DNA of 64,000 bases from Xenophilus arseniciresistens (lineage in GTDB: Bacteria > Pseudomonadota > Gammaproteobacteria > Burkholderiales > Burkholderiaceae_C): contig NZ_JAQIPB010000011.1 of NCBI RefSeq assembly GCF_028023875.1, forward strand, positions 120,242-184,241. The letters are read 5' to 3'. Shown piece by piece: positions 17,423-25,727 of this stretch. Each line of letters begins with the position of its first letter. The first letter of the stretch is position 1. The translations under genes and the position numbers were made by a program. A model generated the notes under the pieces. It had not been told where the DNA came from. It saw nothing but the letters and a program-made list of their open reading frames with translations, and did no database searches.

Positions 17423-18559
17423 ATGCACGGCGACTCCTCCCTCTGGCCCGCGCTGGCCGTCATTCGCGGCGCATTCGAAACCACCCCGCCCCCGGGCGCG
17501 GGCGACGCGGTGGTGCTGCAGGGCGCCGCCGCAGCCGGCAGCGCGGCCGGCCCCACGGCCCTGGCCGACCTGCTTTTGCCGCTGACCGAGCTGGCGCGCC
17601 GCCGCGATGCCGTGGCGCAGAAGGGCTTTTCGGCGCGCTGGGCCCCCGGGCGGCTGGTCAGCGTGCTGCACGACGGCCGGCTGCTGGGCGTGATGCTGGA
17701 CCGCGACCTGGGCCAGGGCCGCTGGCGCGGCTGGATGGCCGCCGCCGAAGCCGACTGGGCCGGCCCCTTCGACGTGCTGCTGGAGCCGCAGGACGAACCC
17801 TTCGAACCGCTGTTCGGCCTGATCCAGACCTGGAACACCGTCTCGCTGACCCAGGCGCCGCAGCTGTGCGCGCGCGTGCTGGGCGAACTCAGCGCCACCC
17901 GGCTGGCCGCGCTGCGCGCCACCGCCGACGAGGCGGCCCAGGGCCAGGGCCCGGCCATCGCGCCGGCACCCGGGCGCGTGGCGCTGCGCACGGTGGCCCA
18001 GTGCTTCACCGTGCTCTCGGGCACGCCGCTGGCGGCCGAAGGCGACCCGCGCGCCGACTACCAGTCGCTGTACCGCGGCGTGGCGGCCTCGCTGCAGGCG
18101 GGCGCGGCCATCGCCGATGCCGGCACGCGCAGCGCCCGCACCACCCCTCCGCCACCGGCCCAGGCCCGCATGCAGGCCCCGCCGCGCGCGGGCGGCTGGG
18201 CGCGGCTGTGGGGCTGGCTGGGCGGTGACGGCCCCTGGCGCCCCGCGCTGGCCGCGCTGGCGCTGGTGGTGGTGCTGCAGAACGCCAGCCTGCTGGGCCG
18301 CCTGGGCGAAGACGAGGACGCCGTGCGCTTTCGCGAGGCGCCCGCGCCCGCGGCCAGTGCAGCGGCGCCCGACCTGCGCGTGCGCTTCAAGGCCGACACG
18401 GCCCTGCCGGCCGCGGCCGAGCTGCTGCGCCGCGCAGGCGCGGAAATGGCCGGCGCCCCCGACGAGCAGGGCCGCTGGCCCGTGCGGCTGATGCAGCCGC
18501 GCGAAGGCCGGGCGGTGCTCGAGTCCTCACCGCTGGTCGAGGGCGTGGACCCGCCCTGA
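17423..18559 (+). CDS. Single-pass membrane protein with anti-sigma-like C-terminus
   Basis: A 378-residue protein. A cytoplasmic part of about 270 residues contains FSARWAPGRLVSVLHDGRLL and FDVLLEPQDEPFEPLFGLIQ. One membrane helix follows (PALAALALVVVLQNASLLG, about 273-292). The periplasmic tail has DLRVRFKADTALPAAAELLR and AGAEMAGAPDEQGRWPVRL. That tail follows the pattern 'VxFxP...LLxxxGAxIVxGPxxxGxYxV', which I associate with periplasmic ends of membrane anti-sigma factors. No zinc-binding anti-sigma motif is seen at the N-terminus. It starts 33 bases after the sigma-like gene and ends 13 bases before the caspase-like gene. The anti-sigma role is inferred from context and weak similarity. 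Confidence 0.5.
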   Translation: MHGDSSLWPALAVIRGAFETTPPPGAGDAVVLQGAAAAGSAAGPTALADLLLPLTELARRRDAVAQKGFSARWAPGRLVSVLHDGRLLGVMLDRDLGQGRWRGWMAAAEADWAGPFDVLLEPQDEPFEPLFGLIQTWNTVSLTQAPQLCARVLGELSATRLAALRATADEAAQGQGPAIAPAPGRVALRTVAQCFTVLSGTPLAAEGDPRADYQSLYRGVAASLQAGAAIADAGTRSARTTPPPPAQARMQAPPRAGGWARLWGWLGGDGPWRPALAALALVVVLQNASLLGRLGEDEDAVRFREAPAPAASAAAPDLRVRFKADTALPAAAELLRRAGAEMAGAPDEQGRWPVRLMQPREGRAVLESSPLVEGVDPP

Positions 18560-18572
18560 CGGAGCACGCCGC

Positions 18573-20597
18573 ATGCTGCCCACCGCGATGCCCCTGCTGC
18601 GCTGGTTGCGCCGGCCCCGCCTGCTGCTGGCCGGCCTGGGCCTGCTGCTGGCCGCGGGCACGGCCGGCGCCGTGCAGCGTGCGCTGCTGGTGGGCGTCTC
18701 GGAGCTGGCCAGCCAGCCGGCCTCGCTGTGGCTGCAGGCGCCGCGCAACGACGTGCTGCTGATGCAGGAGGCCCTGCAGCAGCAGGGCTTTGCCGCCGCC
18801 GACATCAGCATCGTGGCCGACGGCGTGCCCGGCGCGCCGCTGCCCGATGCGCGCGCCATTCACGAGACCCTGAGCCGGCTGCTGGCGCAGTCGCGCAGCG
18901 GCGACTTCGTGCTGCTGTACTTCTCGGGCCACGGCACGCGCTGGCGCGACAGCAGCAAGCGCTACCAGGAGCCCGACGGCCTGGCCGAGAACTTCCTGGC
19001 CCGCGACGTGCGCGGCACCATCGGCAGCGCAGGCCCGCTGGCCGGCGGCCTGCGCGACGTCGATTTCGACGCCTGGGTGCAGGCCTTCCTGGCGCGCAAC
19101 GTCTTTGTCTGGTCCGTCTTCGACACCTGTTCGGCCGCGTCGATGACGCGCAGCGCGCGTGCACCGGCGCCTCCCGCGAACGGCGCGGCCGGAGAGCCCG
19201 ACGATGAGGTGCGCTGGCGCGGGCTGCGCTCCGACCAGTTGGTGCCCGCCGCAGCCCCGCGCGCGCAGCCGGGCGCCGACAGCGCCTTGCGCCTGCCCGT
19301 GGCCGAAGCGGTGCCGCGCGCCCGCTACGTCGCCTTCTTCGCTTCGGAGAGCCACCAGGTCACGCCCGAGCTGCGCTTGCCGCGCGGCGACCGGCGTGCG
19401 CGGCCGCAGGGTCTGCTGACCTGGGCCGTGGTGCAGTCGCTGCAGCGCCGGCCCGACACCTGGCGCGCGCTGTTCAACGGCGTGCTGTCGCAGTACCCGG
19501 CCGTCATCGAGGAGCTGGAAGCCCGCTTTCCCGAACGCGAGCTGCCTTCGCCCGTGGCCGAAGGCAACCTCGACCTGCCGCTGTTCGCCAACACGCTGGA
19601 GCCGTTGAGCACCCGCCCGCAGTGGCCCGCCCAGCGCGCGGGTGCCAGCCTGACGCTGGAGGCCGGCCAGCTCGACGGTCTGGAATCGCGCCAGGGCGTG
19701 CTGGTGCTGGCCCAGATGGCCGACGGCACGCAGCGCCAGGCCGCAGCCACGCTGACCCAGGCCGACCTGGCCGGCGCGCAGCTGCCCGTGCCCGCCGCGC
19801 TGCGCGAGCTGCCCGGCAGCGTGCAGTGGTACGTGACGCCCGCGGCCGAGCCCGCCAGTGCCGTGCTGCGCGTGCGCGCCGAGCGGCCGCTGCCCGCCGG
19901 CCTGAACCTGAGCTACCCGGCCGCCGTGCAGCGCGTGCAGGGCCAGGAGCAGGCCGACGTGCGCTGGCTCGATGCCGGCCGGCCCACGCAGCGGCTGGTG
20001 CCCAGCTCGCCCGAGCTGCTGGGCGCAGAGCCGGGCAACGATGCGCTGCCTGATCTGGAAGCCGTGCGCCGCCGCCTGCAACTGCTGGCGCAGCTCAAGT
20101 GGTTCTCGCGCCTGATGGCGCTCGCGCCCGAGCGCCGCCTGCCGGGTTTCGAGGCCCAGCTCGAACTGTGGGAGGGCGAACGCCTGCTGCGCAGCGAGCC
20201 GCTGCCGCTGGCCGCCCAGTGGCCCGGCCCCGGCCCGGGTCAGCGCAACGTGCTGATGGTGCGCAATGCCAGCGGCCATTCCGTCGACCTGGCCATCGTG
20301 GCACTTGACGCGCAGGGCGTGCTGCGCGCCGTCTACCCCGAGCCGCAGGGCGAGACCAACCGCTTTGAACGCGGCAGCGCGCAGGCGCCGGCGCTCAAGC
20401 GCTTCGAACTGCCCGATGCCGCCAGCGGCCGGCTGTGGGTGGTGGCCAGCCCGGCGCAGCCGCACAGCGCACCGCGCCTGTTCGGCATGGCCAGCGCCTC
20501 GGCGCTGGCCGACCTGCGCGTGCGCGGCCAGGCGCGGCCGGAACGTGCGCGGCCCCTTTTCGCCACCGCCGTGCGCTGGGGGCGCGCGGCTCCCTGA
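18573..20597 (+). CDS. Caspase-like (peptidase C14) protein
   Basis: A 674-residue exported or membrane-anchored protease candidate. The N-terminus has a basic run and hydrophobic segment (LLLAGLGLLLAAGTAGA). A caspase-fold domain follows: RALLVGVSEL, then APRNDVLLMQEALQQQGF, catalytic His120 in LLYFSGHGTR and catalytic Cys186 in SVFDTCSAAS. Both members of the His/Cys dyad are present. The rest (about 330-674) is a beta-rich region including LNLSYPAAVQRVQG and VLMVRNASGHSVDLAIVALD, which may be a DUF4384-type sensor domain. Bacterial caspase homologues often act in regulated proteolysis or cell death. Here the gene lies after a sigma/anti-sigma-like pair inside a T6SS operon, so cleavage of the anti-sigma-like protein or processing of a secreted part is possible. 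The substrate is unknown. Confidence 0.72.
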   Translation: MLPTAMPLLRWLRRPRLLLAGLGLLLAAGTAGAVQRALLVGVSELASQPASLWLQAPRNDVLLMQEALQQQGFAAADISIVADGVPGAPLPDARAIHETLSRLLAQSRSGDFVLLYFSGHGTRWRDSSKRYQEPDGLAENFLARDVRGTIGSAGPLAGGLRDVDFDAWVQAFLARNVFVWSVFDTCSAASMTRSARAPAPPANGAAGEPDDEVRWRGLRSDQLVPAAAPRAQPGADSALRLPVAEAVPRARYVAFFASESHQVTPELRLPRGDRRARPQGLLTWAVVQSLQRRPDTWRALFNGVLSQYPAVIEELEARFPERELPSPVAEGNLDLPLFANTLEPLSTRPQWPAQRAGASLTLEAGQLDGLESRQGVLVLAQMADGTQRQAAATLTQADLAGAQLPVPAALRELPGSVQWYVTPAAEPASAVLRVRAERPLPAGLNLSYPAAVQRVQGQEQADVRWLDAGRPTQRLVPSSPELLGAEPGNDALPDLEAVRRRLQLLAQLKWFSRLMALAPERRLPGFEAQLELWEGERLLRSEPLPLAAQWPGPGPGQRNVLMVRNASGHSVDLAIVALDAQGVLRAVYPEPQGETNRFERGSAQAPALKRFELPDAASGRLWVVASPAQPHSAPRLFGMASASALADLRVRGQARPERARPLFATAVRWGRAAP

Positions 20598-20643
20598 TCT
20601 TTGCTTTCACCTTTCCACCTTCTTCAAGCCGAGGAGCAAAAAC

Positions 20644-21201
20644 ATGTCATTCAACAGTGATGGAGTGCTGGACCAGGACGAGGCCCTGCGCCTGCTGGAC
20701 CTGGCCACGAGGGAAGACACCGGGCGCGACGTGGTGCTGCGGGTCGAAAGCAAGGGCGTGGTCTACGAAGGCGAGAGCGAGCGCCAGTTCGAGGACGGCA
20801 AGCAGCGCATGGCCGTGCTGGGCTACTTCCTGAGCAACCGGGTCGAGACGCCGCCGGGCACTTCCAAGGGCCGCGTGGTCAATGGCCCGCTGACCCTGGT
20901 GCGCAGCAGCGATGCGGCCACCGCCTCGCTGGCCAGCCTGCTGCAGAGCCAGGCCAGCGACCTGAAGGTCACGCTGGCCGTGTTCAGGGCCGGCGGCGAC
21001 GACTCCAAGGACGCCCAGCCCATGCTGCAGATGGATCTGCAGGACGCGCGCCTGGCCGTGCACTGCGTGCTCAGCGGCGGCCACCTGGGACGGCCGGCCG
21101 AAGTGCTGGGCTTCACCTACCGCACGCTGACCATGTCGTCCGCGCCGCAGGCCAAGAGCGGCCTGCGCGGTGCGGTGCGCACCTGCGTCTTCGGCGGCTG
21201 A
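20644..21201 (+). CDS. Divergent Hcp-like (TssD family) protein
   Basis: A 185-residue protein whose second half follows the Hcp pattern: GPLTLVRSSDAATASLASLL, LKVTLAVFRAGG, QPMLQMDLQDARLAVH and EVLGFTYRTLTMSSAPQ. The N-terminal third is not typical Hcp. The canonical hcp gene lies at 48207-48689, so this could be a specialised tube subunit, a cap or adaptor, or an Hcp-fold protein kept for regulation. A GAGGAG ribosome site precedes the ATG by a few bases, so translation should be strong. The next gene, tagJ, follows after 14 bases. Confidence 0.62.
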   Translation: MSFNSDGVLDQDEALRLLDLATREDTGRDVVLRVESKGVVYEGESERQFEDGKQRMAVLGYFLSNRVETPPGTSKGRVVNGPLTLVRSSDAATASLASLLQSQASDLKVTLAVFRAGGDDSKDAQPMLQMDLQDARLAVHCVLSGGHLGRPAEVLGFTYRTLTMSSAPQAKSGLRGAVRTCVFGG

Positions 21202-21215
21202 AGGAGCAACGAGCC

Positions 21216-22076
21216 ATGAGCAAAGCCGCCGAACTCCTGCAGCAGTCCGACCCGGTCGCCGCCCTCAAGGCGCTGACCGAGGAAGTGCGCGCCAAGCCCG
21301 CCGACAGCAAGCTGCGCGTCTTCATGGCGCAACTGCTGTGCGTGCTGGGCCAGTGGGAGCGCGCGCTCAACCAGCTCAGCGTGGCGGCCGAGCTGGACGC
21401 GCTGGCCGTGCCCATGAAGCAGATGTATGGCGAAGCCATCCGCTGCGAAAGCCTGCGCGGCGAAGTCTTCGCGGGCAAGCGCACGCCCATGATCTTCGGC
21501 CAGCCCGAGCCCTGGCTGGCGCTGCTGGTCGAATCGCTGCTGCGCCACGGCGCCGGTGAGCCGCAGGCCGCCGAACAGCTGCGCGCGCGCGCCTTCGACG
21601 AGGCGCCCGCCACCTCGGGCCACATCGACGGCGCGCCCTTCGAATGGCTGGCCGACGCCGACATGCGCCTGGGCCCCGTGCTCGAGGCGTACATCAACGG
21701 CCGCTACTACTGGGTGCCGTTCTCGCGCCTGTCGCAGGTGAAGATGGAAGCGCCCGAAGACCTGCGCGATGCCGTGTGGATGCCTGCGCACCTGCAGTTC
21801 GCCAATGGCGGCGAGGCGCTGGCGCTGATCCCCACGCGCTACGAAGGCACCTTGGCCAGCGGCGACGGTGCGCTGCTGCTGGCGCGCAAGACCGAATGGG
21901 AAGAAGCCGCGCCCGAGGTCTGGACCGGCCTGGGCCAGCGCGTGTTCAGCAGCGACCAGGGCGAGCATGCGCTGATGGACGTGCGCGAGATCGCCTTCGA
22001 CAGCCAGCCGGCGGCCGAGGCCGGGCCTGGGTCCGAGCCCGCCGCCGACGGCGCAGGGGATGGCGCCCATGGTTGA
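21216..22076 (+). CDS. tagJ: T6SS accessory protein TagJ (ImpE family)
   Basis: A 286-residue ImpE-family protein. The N-terminal TPR-like helices carry DPVAALKALTEEVRAKPAD and LRVFMAQLLCVLGQWERAL. The ImpE C-terminal part carries FEWLADADMRLGPVLEAYIN and GRYYWVPFSRLSQVKMEAP. TagJ proteins bind the sheath protein TssB and are thought to help sheath recycling by ClpV. An AAGGAG ribosome site precedes the ATG. The end overlaps the tssE start. Confidence 0.93.
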   Translation: MSKAAELLQQSDPVAALKALTEEVRAKPADSKLRVFMAQLLCVLGQWERALNQLSVAAELDALAVPMKQMYGEAIRCESLRGEVFAGKRTPMIFGQPEPWLALLVESLLRHGAGEPQAAEQLRARAFDEAPATSGHIDGAPFEWLADADMRLGPVLEAYINGRYYWVPFSRLSQVKMEAPEDLRDAVWMPAHLQFANGGEALALIPTRYEGTLASGDGALLLARKTEWEEAAPEVWTGLGQRVFSSDQGEHALMDVREIAFDSQPAAEAGPGSEPAADGAGDGAHG

Positions 22077-22587
22077 AGGCAGCGTCCAGGAACGGCTCCA
22101 GCCCTCGCTGCTGGACCGCCTGGTCGACCATGCGCCAGACCAGAAGCGCGAAAGCGACGAGAAGCGCACCCTCACGCGGCAGGCCCTGCGCCAGGCCGTG
22201 CTGCGCGACCTGGCCTGGCTGCTCAACGCCAACGGCTACGGCATGGGCATGGACACGCGGCGCTACCCGCACGCCGCGCGCTCGGTGCTGAACTACGGAT
22301 TGCCTATGCTGTCCGGCCAGTTCACCTCCTCGATCCAGCGTGTCAGCATGGAGCAGGCTTTGAAGAACGCAATCGTGCAGTTCGAGCCGCGCATCCTGTC
22401 CCGCACCCTCGAAGTTGAACTGATCATGGAAGGCTCGGCCCTGGACTCCCACAACCGCATCGGGCTGCAGATCCGCGGCATGCTCTGGGCGCAGCCCGTG
22501 CCGCTGGAGTTCCTGATGCGCAGCCGGATCGACCTGGAAGAAGGACGCATCGAGATCGAGGACATGACGCAGCCCGGCCCGCGGTGA
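22069..22587 (+). CDS. tssE: T6SS baseplate protein TssE (gp25-like)
   Basis: A 172-residue member of the phage gp25/lysozyme-like family that joins baseplate and sheath. Family features are LQPSLLDRLVDH at the start, RRYPHAARSVLNYGLPMLSG and the gp25 core AIVQFEPRILSRTLEVEL. The ATG at 22069 is chosen because AGGGG lies about eight bases before it; the ATG at 22060 sits directly on that site. Either start overlaps the end of tagJ. Confidence 0.95.
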   Translation: MVEGSVQERLQPSLLDRLVDHAPDQKRESDEKRTLTRQALRQAVLRDLAWLLNANGYGMGMDTRRYPHAARSVLNYGLPMLSGQFTSSIQRVSMEQALKNAIVQFEPRILSRTLEVELIMEGSALDSHNRIGLQIRGMLWAQPVPLEFLMRSRIDLEEGRIEIEDMTQPGPR

Positions 22588-22663
22588 ACCCCGTGCCGGC
22601 CCCCTTCCTCCTGTCGTCGCCGCACGCCCGCGGCGATTTCTTTTCCCCTCACGGCGTCTGAGC

Positions 22664-24541
22664 ATGGACCCGCGACTGCTCAACCTGTACGAACAGGAGT
22701 TGCGCTACTTCCGCGAAAGCACCGCGGAGTTCGCGCGCGCCTTTCCCAAGATCGCCAACCGCCTCGGCATCGAAGGCCAGGAGGTGGCCGACCCCTATGT
22801 GGAGCGGCTGATCGAGGCCACGGCCTTCCTGGCCGCGCGCGTGGGCCTGAAGGTGGACGCCGAATACCCGCGCTTCACCGGCCACCTGCTGGACATCGTC
22901 TACCCCCACTTCCTGGCGCCCACGCCGGCCATGACGGTGTGCAGCTTCACGCCCGACCTGGACGACGCCAACCTGGCCAACGGCCCCACCCTGCCGCGCG
23001 GCAGCGGCCTGCGTGCGCGCCAGGCCGTGGGGCAGAACACGCACTGCGAGTTCCGCACCGCGGCCGACCTGCGCGTGTGGCCGCTCGAAATCACCAGGGC
23101 CCAGTACTTCACCTACGCACAGGACCTGCCGCTGGCGCAGCACCCGCGCGCGCGCGACATCCGTGGCGGCCTGCGCATTTCCGTGCGCAGCACGGCCGGG
23201 CTGCAGCTGTCGCAGATCGCGCTGGACAGCCTGGTGCTGCACTTCAGCGGCGCCGACGACGTGGCCTGGCAGCTGCACGCCTGCATGCTGGGCCAGCCGC
23301 TGGGCGTGATGGTGCGCGCCGCGCAGCCCACGGCGCCGGTGGTGCACCTGCCGGGCAGCGCCGTGGCCGAAGTGGGCTTTGCCGACGACGAGGCGCTGCT
23401 GCCCGTCACGGCCACGGGCTTCTCGGGCTACCGGCTGGTGCAGGAGTACTTCGCCTTCGCCGAGCGCTTCCGCTTCGCGCGCATCGACGGCCTGCGCAAG
23501 GCGCTGGCCGGCCTGTCGGGTACCGAGGCCGAGCTGGTCGTGCTGTTCTCGCGCGGCGACGCGGCGCTGGAAAAGCTGGTCACGGCCGACAACGTGCTGC
23601 TGCACTGCGTGCCGGCCGTGAACCTCTTTTCCAAGCGGCTGGACCGCGTGAGCGTGAGCGAAGGCCAGAGCCAGTTCCACCTGCTGGCCGACCGCACCCG
23701 CCCGCAGGATTTCGAGGTCCACACCGTCACCGAGGTGGTGGGCCACGGCGGCGGGCAGGGCGAGGGCGCGCTCGAGCAGATATTCCTGCCCTTCTACGCC
23801 GCCTTCCACGGCAGCCGCAGCAGCCACCCGGCCTACTACACCACCACGCGCGACCCGCGCATGCTCTCGGTGCGCCAGCGCAGCGAGGGGCACCGCAGCA
23901 GCCACATCGGCTCCGAGCTGTTCATGCAGATCGTCGATCCGCAGGAGGCGCCGTACTCGGCCTCGCTGCGCCAGCTGGCCGTGACGGCGCTGGTCAGCAA
24001 CCGCGACCTGCCGCTTCTGCTGCCGGCCGGGCGCGAGAACGACTTCGACTGCATCGACTCCTTCCCCGTGCAGCGCGTGCGCATGGTGCGCGGGCCTTCG
24101 CGGCCGGTCTCGCCCGTGGTGCACCAGGGCCTGGGCTGGCGCGTGGTCGACCACCTGGCGCTGAACTACCTCTCGCTGTCCGACAGCAGCGCCACCGAAG
24201 GTGCCGCCGCGCTGCGCGAGATGCTGATGCTCTATGCCGTGCACGCCGACGAGGCGCGCCAGGGCCAGGTGCGCGGCCTGCTGTCGGTGCGCACCAGGCC
24301 CGTCACGCGGCGCCTGCCGCTGCCCGGGCCCATCGCCTTCGGGCGCGGCCTCGAGGCGCAGCTCGAGGTCGACTCCACGGCCTTCCACGGCCACAGCGCC
24401 TTCCTGTTCGGCGCCGTCATGTCGCACTTCCTGGCGCGCCATGTGGAAGTGAACCACTTCGTCGAAACCGTGCTGAACATCGCCGGCAAGGGCGAAACCA
24501 TGCGCTGGAGGCCGCAGTGCGGAACGCGCCAGATCCTGTGA
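22664..24541 (+). CDS. tssF: T6SS baseplate protein TssF (ImpG/VasA)
   Basis: A 625-residue TssF of normal length. The opening MDPRLLNLYEQELRYFRES is highly typical, as are ANRLGIEGQEVADPYVERL, YPHFLAPTPAMTVCSF and LVSNRDLPLLLPAG. The C-terminus has GHSAFLFGAVMSHFLARHVE. TssF forms the wedge with TssG and TssE around the VgrG hub. It overlaps tssG by 25 bases. Confidence 0.97.
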   Translation: MDPRLLNLYEQELRYFRESTAEFARAFPKIANRLGIEGQEVADPYVERLIEATAFLAARVGLKVDAEYPRFTGHLLDIVYPHFLAPTPAMTVCSFTPDLDDANLANGPTLPRGSGLRARQAVGQNTHCEFRTAADLRVWPLEITRAQYFTYAQDLPLAQHPRARDIRGGLRISVRSTAGLQLSQIALDSLVLHFSGADDVAWQLHACMLGQPLGVMVRAAQPTAPVVHLPGSAVAEVGFADDEALLPVTATGFSGYRLVQEYFAFAERFRFARIDGLRKALAGLSGTEAELVVLFSRGDAALEKLVTADNVLLHCVPAVNLFSKRLDRVSVSEGQSQFHLLADRTRPQDFEVHTVTEVVGHGGGQGEGALEQIFLPFYAAFHGSRSSHPAYYTTTRDPRMLSVRQRSEGHRSSHIGSELFMQIVDPQEAPYSASLRQLAVTALVSNRDLPLLLPAGRENDFDCIDSFPVQRVRMVRGPSRPVSPVVHQGLGWRVVDHLALNYLSLSDSSATEGAAALREMLMLYAVHADEARQGQVRGLLSVRTRPVTRRLPLPGPIAFGRGLEAQLEVDSTAFHGHSAFLFGAVMSHFLARHVEVNHFVETVLNIAGKGETMRWRPQCGTRQIL

Positions 24542-25683
24542 GCGAAGGCGCTGCCGGCGACGACGGCGTGGCGGCCGTGGTCGAGGTGCCTGCTGCGCCC
24601 GCCGAATCCGCCGTGCCCGCTGCACCCGCCGAGGCGGCCGCGCGCCTCACGCCCGCGGCATTGCTGCAGGCCTGGGCGCCGCAGGCCTGGGCCTACGACT
24701 ACTTCGCCGTGATGCGCAGGCTCGAGGCCATGACGCCCGAGCTGCCGCGCTGGGGCCGCGCGCTGCGCCCGCAGGCCGAGGCCGTGCGCGTGGGGCAGGA
24801 GCCCTCGCTGTCCTTCGCGCCGGCCAGCATCAGCCGCTTCGAGCCCGCCACGGCCCATGCGCCGCCGCGGCTGCGCCAGCACTTCTTCGGCTACATCGGC
24901 CCCAACGGGCCGCTGCCGGTGCACCTGTCGGACTTCATCCGCGAGCGCGCGCTGAACTACGGCGACCCGACCTGGCTGGCCTTCCTCGACACCTTCTCGC
25001 ACCGCTTCTCGCTGCAGCTGTACCGCGCCTGGGCGCAGGCCCGGCCCGTGACCGGCATGGACCGCCCGGGCGAAGACCCGTTCCGGCGCCATGTGGGCGC
25101 TTTCGTTGGCATCGGCGGGCCGGCGCGCCAGCAGCGCGATGCGGTGCATGACGACGCGCGCCTGCATTTCTCGGGCTGGCTGGCGCGCCGCGTGCACAGC
25201 GCCGAGGGCATCGAACGCGTGCTCTCGGCCTACTTCGCCGTGCCCGTGCGGCTGGAGCGCTGGGTGGGCCACTGGCTGCGCCTGCCGGTCAACGAGCTCA
25301 CGCGCCTGGGCGCCAGCAGCGGCAACGACGCGGCCCGCACCATGGGCATGGGCGCCGTGCTGGGCGGCCAGGTGTGGGACCGCCAGCACAAGGTGCGCCT
25401 GCACCTGGGGCCGCTCAAGCTCGCGCAGTACCGCCAGTTCCTGCCCATCGGCACGGCGCGGCCGGTGCTGGTGCGCTGGATGCTGCAGCTGCTGGGCGAC
25501 GAACTCGAATGGGACGCGCAGCTGCAGCTGCGCCGCGACGAAGTGCCCGCCACCCGCCTGGGCGCGCACAAGGGCAGCGCGCCGCGGCTGGGCTGGGTCT
25601 CCTGGCTCGGTGAACGCCCACGCGCGGCCGATGCCGTCGATGTGCGCATCAGCGCCGGGGCACCCGCAGGCGTGCCTGCATGA
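24517..25683 (+). CDS. tssG: T6SS baseplate protein TssG (ImpH/VasB)
   Basis: A 388-residue TssG. The start is taken as the GTG at 24517, which has GGAGG five bases upstream and reads MRNAPDPVSEG; a GTG at 24538 overlapping the tssF stop is the alternative. An Ala/Pro-rich stretch precedes the family core: AYDYFAVMRRLEAMTPELPR, FGYIGPNGPLPVHLSDFIRE, TFSHRFSLQLYRAWAQARP and VWDRQHKVRLHLGPLKLAQY. Overlap with tssF indicates coupled expression of the two wedge proteins. Confidence 0.94.
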   Translation: MRNAPDPVSEGAAGDDGVAAVVEVPAAPAESAVPAAPAEAAARLTPAALLQAWAPQAWAYDYFAVMRRLEAMTPELPRWGRALRPQAEAVRVGQEPSLSFAPASISRFEPATAHAPPRLRQHFFGYIGPNGPLPVHLSDFIRERALNYGDPTWLAFLDTFSHRFSLQLYRAWAQARPVTGMDRPGEDPFRRHVGAFVGIGGPARQQRDAVHDDARLHFSGWLARRVHSAEGIERVLSAYFAVPVRLERWVGHWLRLPVNELTRLGASSGNDAARTMGMGAVLGGQVWDRQHKVRLHLGPLKLAQYRQFLPIGTARPVLVRWMLQLLGDELEWDAQLQLRRDEVPATRLGAHKGSAPRLGWVSWLGERPRAADAVDVRISAGAPAGVPA

Positions 25684-25727
25684 GAAACAACCGCCGATCA
25701 ATCGTCATCTGAATTCTGGAGAAGCTC

